A stretch of 64,000 bases of DNA, from contig CM037590.1 of NCBI GenBank assembly GCA_021018995.1, positions 80,446,097 through 80,510,096 on the forward strand. Reading direction: 5' to 3'. Positions 56,997 through 64,000 of this stretch are shown here, piece after piece. The notes under the pieces were generated by a model, which was given only the letters and a program-made list of their open reading frames with translations, ran no database searches and was not told the origin of the DNA. Position 1 is the first letter of the stretch. The number at the start of each line of letters is the position of its first letter. This DNA is from Chloranthus sessilifolius. Its lineage: Eukaryota > Streptophyta > Magnoliopsida > Chloranthales > Chloranthaceae. The position numbers were made by a program, and so were the translations under genes.

Positions 56997-58253
56997 TATG
57001 CAACTGTGGATCTCATCGATCTGTCGCGACGATGCGCTCGTTTAATAAAAAACCTAGACTCGCCACCTGGAGCTTTTGGTATCCCGAGAAACCTCAAATA
57101 AATATTAAATTCACCGAAGTGTCAAATATGACTCTGATTAACCGATTCACGCCAAAGGCTCTTGGATAGGGTACCCCTACCCAAGAGTCAGAGCTCTCGG
57201 GCCCTTGTAGCACACTTGTGGACCTTCATGCAGGTGCACTTGATGAGCTTCCAATGGCTTGGATGATGGAAGAGTGGGTTCTAACCTCTGAAGTTTGGTA
57301 GCTAAGGGGTAGGAGAGGAGGGCTAGGGGGGTAGCACTCACCTAAACTAGGAGATTTTTGTATGAAAATGTTGGACCAAAGGAGAGGAAAACTCTCTCTT
57401 AATCTTTTCTCTCTTTTGAATTTTTTTCTAGCCTTTGTAAAGGGAGGGGTGCCTCTCTTTTTATAGGAAAAAGGGAGGTTAGGGGGGTGCTTAAGGGCTA
57501 ATTAGGATTAGCAATTAGGTAATCCAAACATCTAAGGTTTCCTAGGTTTTTAAGGTTATGGATATGTGTGAGGATAGGTTCAATGGTAGATGATAGGGTG
57601 AGGATTCAAATGACTAGAGGGTAGCAAATAGGGTAAACAGGGGTGCAATAGTCATAATGAAACCCACCCTAAACATTGAGATGGCTAATAAGTCAAACCC
57701 TAATAGTGAAATTCGGGTAAAAACCAACAGTTACTGTAGCTAAGCCTAGCGTGTGTTTTACACACGCCAAACATTGCTATAGTGCCAGAGAAGTTCAGAG
57801 CCTGCTGGGGGCCCACTTGTACTTGGCATGCGTAATATACACGCCAAGCCATTTATGGGAAAATAAGGCTTGGTGTGTGTAATTCATGCGCCATGCACTG
57901 CAGCCAGGGGCAACTTTTATGCATTCTTCAGGTCGCCATAACTTTTGAAGTACAACTCGGATTGAGGTAATTCTTAGCTTGTTGGAAAGCTGGGGAAGTC
58001 TTCTTTCCAATGGAATATAACTAAGCCCTAGTATACATCTGTGTAAACTTTAACACTCCTCCTTCCAACCACTTCTCTGGAGGGTTCATAAGCTGTTCCG
58101 AGACGGATTCTAAGGAGTCCAGGAAGGTTGGGGCTGATTCCTAAGGGTTCAGGATGATTCCTAAGGGTTTGGGAAATGATATTGGAAGCTCAAGGGTGCG
58201 CCTCTCTTGAAGTATATTTCGATTGGGCCTTGGGCCAGATTTAGGTGTCTACA
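56997..58253 (-). repeat. Element A 5' LTR (1257 bp, internally deleted)
   Basis: Outer end TGTCTACA then GTTTT. Relative to the 3' LTR about 240 bp are missing after 57170; the junction is a short inverted repeat (CTCTTGGATAGGG / CCCTACCCAAGAG, 57168-57196). TATA-like CTATAAAAAG at 57470-57461. Three palindromes centred at 57758, 57835 and 57881. Confidence 0.92.
57747..57893. promoter_or_regulatory. Palindrome array in A 5' LTR
   Basis: Three copies with the same 77 and 46 bp spacing as in the 3' LTR (78 and 46). Confidence 0.85.
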
Positions 58254-58258
58254 GTTTT

Positions 58259-59953
58259 CATATAATATATACATTTTAAAATTGAAACCTATAATCAATT
58301 TCAGCATGCAAACTTTTATTTTTCAAATACCGATGTCATAACAATTCTACTGTTATTTATTCCAATCAATCCAATGCTTTGATCCTTAAACCAATCTTTC
58401 ATCCATGCTTAGAGTGTTGTGTGTGCATGTGCCAATACTTAAATTGTTTTATCTCTGGATTAATCCAAACCGGAAATCGTCGGATCCCAAGTCTCGACTC
58501 AATCCTCACTTTAGGTATTCACTCACAACAAAGTCACTCTGATGAATGGTCTACAGTTTCACTCACATGTGAGATGGAATAACAATAAGTTTTAAAAAGA
58601 TCTCACATGATATAAGAAACACGGTGCATTAAAGAAATAAAAAAGTAATCTCATAAAGAGTGATGTTCCTATCTTAAGCATGTTATACCACAAACCATAG
58701 TCATTGCATCATCACTCTCCACAAGGCATTTATCACTCGATATTGGATCACGAAGGACTTTTTGAGGGTTGTAATGGGGCTCAGATAGGGAATTTTGATT
58801 CAAATTTATCTAAGAAACCGAAAAAAGTTACATTTGATTTTCTCATTTTCACTTTCCCTTTTCTCGCATTTTTCATAATTTTTTTTTTCTTTTTCTTGCT
58901 CAACTTTTCTCCTTCTCATTCATTCTTCTTCTTTTCTTTGAATATCACCTCATATTTTTCATGCATTTTCTTATTTTTCTACCTTTTTCAGATATATATT
59001 CTTTTCACTTCTCTCTTTTTTTCTCCCCCTTTTAAATATATTCCTGCCATATATTTCCAGTAAACACCATTCTCATGCCTCTCCACTTACTCTCATATCT
59101 CGTTCTCAATTTCTTAGAGATTGAAGGGTAAAGCTTAAATTTTCAGAAATGGTGTTGGGGTATGGTTAACATGGCTTATCAAGAAATATATACAGGCAAA
59201 ATTTTCAACAAGCTCAAAGGGGTGCTAACGGTAAATAAGTATGAGGTGGGGCATTTTAGGTCCAAACGAGCCAAAAATGGTCTTTGATCTTCTCCTTTCT
59301 AGGTTGTAATAATGCCTATTTATTTTGAGTTCAAATACAGTGACTTCTAGTGCAAAAGTATAAAAATGTGTATTCAACAAACTAAGAAAAAGAATATGAG
59401 ATTAAAACCAATTAAACACAAATTTCACAGATACTCCGAATTCATTTTAACACTCATAAAAACGACGAAAAAGTTATAAAGCTTTCCTGCTTTAGTCAAT
59501 TTTAGAATTCTAGAATTCCAGATTTAAACTAATCCATTAATTTCCGAACCTAAGCATGGAAAAAAGTGTAAAAATTTTCTAAGCATGAATTTCAGACTAG
59601 TCCTTAAATGTTCACATTGGAATTAATTATCCTAAACAACAACAGTTTTACTATGGCATGGATATTGAAAAATCACAATCTGCACACACTCTACATGCAT
59701 CTTTGATTACATTTTGAAAACTACGGCAAAATAATTCATGATGGCTTTAAAAACAAGACAAGGTATTCAGGGTGTATATATAACAGTGGTTCAATATAAT
59801 ATATAGAAATAAGAATTATAAACCACACACTTGACACAACACCCCCAAACCTAAGTGGTGTTATGTCCTCATTGTACAAAAGAATAACCATATACAGAAG
59901 CAATAAGGCAATCTGAAAAAAATCAAATTAGCCCATGCACCAAGAAATTCAAC
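58259..59953 (-). other. Athila-M 3' untranslated region
   Basis: No credible gene. Internal polypurine-like GTTTGGGGGTGTTG at 59850-59837 (minus), then AT-rich sequence. A polypyrimidine-rich stretch (58820-59050, plus strand) matches the purine-rich segments in Athila-1 (11450-11600) and Athila-2 (34440-34620). Confidence 0.7.
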
Positions 59954-60736
59954 TTACTGTCCCATACTTTTTTGGGAAGATGAAGGGGGAGGAGGTGGCT
60001 GTAAAGTGACACCATTTCCATGAGAGGGGAAGGGAGAACCACCTAAGTCATCATCATCGGCATTGAGGACAATGGGAAACAATTGGTTACACAAGTTATT
60101 CATATCTTTCTCCCATTGTCGACGAGCCTCCACATGCTTTGAGGCAGCCTCCGCATAAGATCTGACAGTCTCCCTGCGATAATACTCCTCATATTTTAAT
60201 TTAAACTTTACTCCCTCATAGTCCTCCTGCAATGTGAACCAATTCTCTAGAAGAGAAACTGTCAAAGATCATTCGGCTTCCAAGACAACATTGGATTGGT
60301 GAAGTTCTTCCTCAAGAGCATCGGTATACACACTCAACGCATGGACAAAAGCGGCATCAACCCTGACCCGGGACCGAGTAGGTTCTCCTTGAAAAGGCAC
60401 AATGGCCCAATTGAGGGGTCAGACACAATGAGGTCAAATGGACCCTCGTGGCTCACAACCAGAGCTAAAGAGGTCCCATCCTCAGGCACCTCCTGTACAA
60501 TCCCCTGTGTGACTAGGGAGGAGGAGCTGAGCTCCTCTAAATCTATAGGCCCAAGAGCAATGCTAGCCTTCGACTCTCCCAATGCAGATGGGATAGCCGG
60601 TGGTGACTGTGGCACAATAGTCGATGACCTTGTGCTAATACAAATACCAGTACTAGGGTCGCAACACAATGGTTCGTGCCTTCTTCTTAAGCGGGGCATC
60701 CACCATGGGTGCCTTTCCTTTGTTGCGCTTCGTAAC
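59954..60736 (-). pseudogene. Athila-M ORF3 (short)
   Basis: Minus strand. ATG at about 60736 opens MVTKRNKGKAPMVDAP, a Lys-rich basic start like that of Athila-1 ORF3. Frame changes follow. The last part is open 60265-59954 with a helical, charged region (LQEDYEGVKFKLKYEEYYRR) and a Ser/Pro/Asp tail. Much shorter than the other two ORF3 copies: the folded domain and the long Pro-rich region are reduced or missing. Its promoter (palindromes plus CTATATAAAG) lies upstream. Confidence 0.65.
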
Positions 60737-60953
60737 CATTTCCTAAATTAAACTCAAGCAAAATAAAGTAAAAAGAGGAGCTCAGGATTAGCCTTGAAGC
60801 TTAAAAGACGTCGAATGCGACCACAAAGAACAATCTGTCAACTCCTATACTAACTTGATAGGCGCAGAATGCTACGTGACATGCAAACGATTCACAATTT
60901 ATAGGGGTTTTAAGAGCTTAAGGAAGAAGACGAGAATGCAAGGAAGTTAGGGT

Positions 60954-61268
60954 AGGACTGGTCGAAATGGGATTTCGACCGGTCTTAGGGCTTTATATAG
61001 CCCTAAGCTCTAAGATCTTGATCGATTGAAACCATTCGACTGGTTACAAAATTAGGAGAGACTTTATTTCTCTAGCAATGCTTTAGGTCTGAAGCAATAT
61101 CCCTGTTGATTGACTGGTAGAAACTATTTCCACCGGTCAAAACGCAACAAACAGAAATATGGCTTTCTGTTGACCGGTTGATCCAGGTTCGACCAATCAC
61201 AATTTCATGCGTTCTTCCCTTCTTCATTAAATTGACCGGTCGAAACCTATTTTGATCCGTCGAAGAAT
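60954..61268 (-). promoter_or_regulatory. Athila-M ORF3 promoter: palindrome array plus TATA
   Basis: About ten GACCGGTCGAA-type motifs, in pairs (61231 with 61252, 61165 with 61182, 61113 with 61130, 61023 with 61037, 60956 with 60975). Minus-strand TATA CTATATAAAG at 61000-60991. Same motif as the LTR of this element at 20420-20757. Confidence 0.78.
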
Positions 61269-61489
61269 TGGTAGAGAGCTTAATTCTCAGCCTAGAATTC
61301 TACTAACTTATTAATCTCTTTTTCTTTTCTTTTTTCATTTTATCTTTATTTTATATTCCTAGTACTTGCAAAAACCCAAACACATTAAATATAATAAAAA
61401 CTATCTAATCCTAAATTATTATTTTACAATGAACTTGGGTTGCCTCCCTAGAAGCGCTACGGATATGTCGGTAGCTCAACTAGGTCAAT

Positions 61490-62345
61490 GCTCATTGTGG
61501 TACTGGCGGGTCAGAGGAAGAAAAAGTCTCCCCATCCATGACATGACCTTTTGGATTATTTATTGCTTAGTATGGTAACTGGCTCTTGTCCCTTTTGTTC
61601 AAAGCAATCGCTAGTTGCCCAAGTTGGGTTTCTAGCTTAGCAATAGACTGCGTATGGGAATGGAGTAATTGCATTTTCTATTGAGACTATTGCTGCCAAC
61701 TTTGTGCTGCTTGCAACATAGTCTCTTCAAAGTTATTGTTACTCCAACGATGTCTATACTACTGTTGGCAATGGAATTGTGGGGGTTGTGATTTAAATGC
61801 AGGCCTAAAAGGCTGAACAGTTCCCTGATCCGCATTGCTTTTCCAAGCTAAATTCAGGTGATCACTCCAGTTTGAATTGTAAGTGTTTACAAAATTATTT
61901 TGATCTAACCTCTGGAAGGAATTTGTAGCATTAATATCCTCTTGCACCACCTCGGGGTATAATGGTGTGGCCGGACAGTTGGGAGGAGAATGAGCTGGGC
62001 TTTGGCATATGCCACAAACCTCACTTACTTGAGCATGGATTCAAATTTCTTTTCCAAGTCTTCGAGCTTAGTAGGAATATATGTCGTCGGTTTTAGCTTG
62101 TATATACCTCCTCGCTTAGGAGGTATAGCTCGTCAAACCTCAAGATTGATCCAATTCGATGCAGCTTGTTGCCCCGAATTCTTACTTAAGTTCTCAAACA
62201 ATTCCCAAGCGTCGTCCACGGTCTTTGTGAGAAACATCGCCCCACAAGAGGCATCTATCATCTATCGGTGTGACTCAGTCAACCCTTCATAGAAGTCTTG
62301 CACAATTTGGTTGATAGGGACACTTCCATAGAAGTTTGTTTAAGC
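61490..62345 (-). pseudogene. gag: Athila-M gag, 3' part
   Basis: Minus strand. VQDFYEGLTESHR and IDASCGAMFLTKTVDDAWELFENL (ends given; about 62310-62200), zinc knuckle CGICQSPAHSPPNC of CX2CX4HX4C form (about 62010-61970), then the Asn/Trp-rich NTYNSNWSDHLNLAW. All match Athila-1 gag. The upper end is cut by element E; the lower end passes into the ORF3 promoter with no protease, RT or integrase, so pol has been deleted. Confidence 0.82.
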
Positions 62346-62350
62346 GCTCT

Positions 62351-64000
62351 TGTGCAACCGTGGGATTTTTTTACGATCCCGTCGCGACGATGCACTCACT
62401 AAATAAAATATTTACTGTCACCACTTGGAGCTTTTGGTGTCTCGGGAAACCTACATCATTTTTATAAGCACCACGGTACCACAAATATGACTCTGAATCT
62501 AGTCTACGCCAAAGGCTCTTGGGTAGGGGCTTCGATTATCGATCGGGACGGTATTAGGCACCCGATCAACCTGCTCATAAGCGGTCTCTACTATGGCCGG
62601 ATCTATGTGGGCTGGTTTATATAATATATATATATATAAGAAGCAAAATAGGTGGCACTTCCCCTTGTCCGAAGGCACACCGATCCTATTGAGCCCTTCC
62701 CTCTTGCCAAAATTTGGACAGCGTAACGGCTAAATTCTAGGATAGAGGAAAAACAAAGAAGGTAGAGGAATAGAGGGGAGAGCCAGAGCTCTCGAGCCCT
62801 TATAGCACCGATGTGGACCTTCGCGTTGATGTGTCTTGGATGAGCTTCCGATAGAAAATGGGTTGAAGGATGGGTTTGAATCTCTAAGGCTTGGTAGCTA
62901 AGAGGTAAGATAAGAAGGGTAGGGGCCAGTTTTAGCTAGATCTCAAGGATTGATGGTAGAAAATGAGGTCTAAAGGATGAACTAGGGTGCTAGAATTTTA
63001 ATGGACAAATGCTACAAGAGGAAGAGAGGAATAGCTAAAGCCTTTTCTCTCTTTTAAAATTTTTTCAAGCCCTTTGCAAGGGGGGTTGCCTCTTTATTTA
63101 TAGAAAAAGAGAGGGTTAGGGGGTACTTAAAAGCTAATTAGGGTTAGCAATTAGGTAATGGGAAATCTAAGGTTTTTGGGGTTTTCTAGGGCTTGGAGAA
63201 GAGGGATTTGAGTTTCATGGTAGATGATAGGGTGGTGACTTGAATGGCAAAAGGGAGATAACCTAAGCTAATAGGGTCACTAGGGTCCTAAAGAAACACA
63301 CCCTAGACTTTTGGATGGTCCACAAGTCAAACCCCCAATGTCAATTTTAGCCATTTTTTGAAGGAAAACCAGGCCCAAACTATTGGAAGTTGAAGATCCG
63401 CAGAGGCCCAGCCCGATTTTATAATTTCCTGCATAAATCCGCGATCTTCATTTCACCATAACGTTTGATATATAACTCTTATTAAGGCGATTTTTGATTT
63501 GTTGGAAAGCTGGGGAAGTCATCTTTCTAATGGTATATAACTCAGCTTTATAAGAGGTTTGTGTAAATTTTGGCCTTGTTATCTTTAACTACTGCTTAGG
63601 AGGGTTCAAAACTAGCTCTATGGGTCCGATTTTGTAATTTCCTATACAAATTTGCAATCTTCATTTTGCCATAATTTTGATGTACAACTCTAAATTAGGC
63701 GATTGTTAGTTTGTTGGAAATATGAGAAGCTCTACTTTCCAATGGTATATGCCTTAAGTTGGGAAACTATCTATAAAAATTTTAACACTCCTCTTTCTAA
63801 CCGCTGTTCAGGAGGGTTCGAATCGTGCGCGGGAAGGGTTCTAATAAGTCTGGAAAGGCTATGGTTGATTCCTAAGGGTTCAGGATGATTTCTAAGGATT
63901 TTGGGATGATTCCTAAGGGTTTAGGAAATGCTTTCAGAAGCTCGAGGGTATGCCTTTCTCGAAGTATGTGTCGATCGGGCCTTGGGTAAAATTTGGGTGT
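62351..64000 (-). repeat. Element E LTR (A/B superfamily), runs off the window
   Basis: Starts TGTGCAACCG as A and B do; at 64000 it has reached AATTTGGGTGT, a few bases short of the TCTACA end. Minus-strand TATA CTATAAATA near 63103-63095. Bases 62346-62350 (GCTCT) should be one target duplication. No A- or B-type palindromes; a 213-bp tandem duplication is in their place. Orientation inferred from the LTR ends; it could be a solo LTR. Confidence 0.88.
63413..63832. repeat. Tandem duplication (2 x about 213 bp) in the E LTR
   Basis: Copy 1 at 63413-63625 and copy 2 at 63626-63832 both run from CCGATTTT.TAATTTCCT to AGGAGGGTTC. A and B have one copy of this segment. The copies have drifted, so the duplication is not recent. 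Confidence 0.85.

Larger units (their letters stand above)
21244..58253 (-). mobile_element. Element A: Tat/Ogre-type LTR retrotransposon, split by element B
   Basis: Its outer ends are TGTGCAACCG (21244) and TGTCTACA (58253). Target duplication GTTTT at 21239-21243 and 54-58 after 58200 (58254-58258), inside Athila-M. Own sequence: 21244-21367 plus 42555-58253. On the minus strand: 5' LTR (58253-56997), tRNA-Arg primer site, palindrome-bearing leader, gag, PR, RT, RNase H, second RNase H, IN, a relic antisense-gene promoter, polypurine tract and 3' LTR (43961-42555 plus 21367-21244). Coding parts are strongly decayed. Confidence 0.92.
58259..62350 (-). mobile_element. Athila-M, 5' part (gag remnant, ORF3, 3' untranslated region)
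   Basis: Minus strand. Continues at 21238 after removal of the 21239-58253 insertion: the last base pairs here and the first there correspond to adjacent positions of Athila-1 (about 12190-12200). Holds the end of gag, a pol deletion, the ORF3 promoter, ORF3 and most of the 3' untranslated region. Cut at its upper end by element E. Confidence 0.87.

Noticed and set aside
58820-59060. Phe/Ser-rich frame as a membrane protein
   Set aside because: Pyrimidine-rich strand of the Athila-M 3' untranslated region; the purine-rich complement is seen in Athila-1 and Athila-2.
1-64000. tRNA or rRNA genes
   Set aside because: Only tRNA-complementary primer sites (1620, 56977) were seen; no cloverleaf-like A and B boxes were recognised by eye.

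Overview
The window is a block of nested plant LTR retrotransposons. It is from an angiosperm nuclear genome: the lineages (Ty3/gypsy Athila and Tat/Ogre), the tRNA-Asp and tRNA-Arg primer sites and the antisense plant-mobile-domain genes are all plant-specific. I cannot name the species. I see no host single-copy gene, rRNA, tRNA or CRISPR locus. Every coding region belongs to, or was carried by, a retroelement, and nearly all are broken by stops and frameshifts.

Layout. (1) 1-14215: a plus-strand Athila element ('Athila-1') with gag, PR-RT-RNaseH-IN, a long proline-rich ORF3 and both LTRs; the 5' LTR is cut by the window edge. (2) 14216-19434: the older plus-strand Tat-type element it landed in ('D'), seen as an integrase relic and an antisense intron-containing gene on the minus strand. 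(3) 19435-21243 and 58259-62350: two halves of a minus-strand Athila ('Athila-M') that has lost pol. (4) 21244-58253: everything between those halves is one nested insertion with a GTTTT target duplication. The outer element 'A' (minus strand, Tat type, about 15.8 kb of its own sequence) holds element 'B' (21368-42554, same LTR superfamily, minus strand) inserted into its 3' LTR with a GAAGT duplication. B carries two plus-strand (antisense) genes and a 5'-truncated plus-strand Athila ('Athila-2', about 30599-37793). (5) 62351-64000: the LTR of a further A/B-like element ('E').

How the parts work together. The Tat elements A and B have gag and pol (pol lost in B) in one direction. Between pol and the 3' LTR B has antisense genes of the plant mobile domain kind, each with its own promoter. 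The Athila elements have gag-pol followed by a separately promoted ORF3.

Main novelty. In every element type except the degraded D and E, a family-specific short palindrome is reiterated in the LTR U3. The same palindrome is repeated just upstream of the internal promoter(s) of the accessory gene, and in A and B also in the leader. In A and B the palindromes sit at a near-constant period of about 47 bp with unrelated spacers. The two families share the palindrome frame (arms TGGCG....TA) but have a different inner 4-bp block (CAAC in B, TGTG in A) changed at all sites. This looks like the DNA side of a sequence-specific, co-evolving element-encoded regulator, possibly an anti-silencing or activator system. 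That function is inference.
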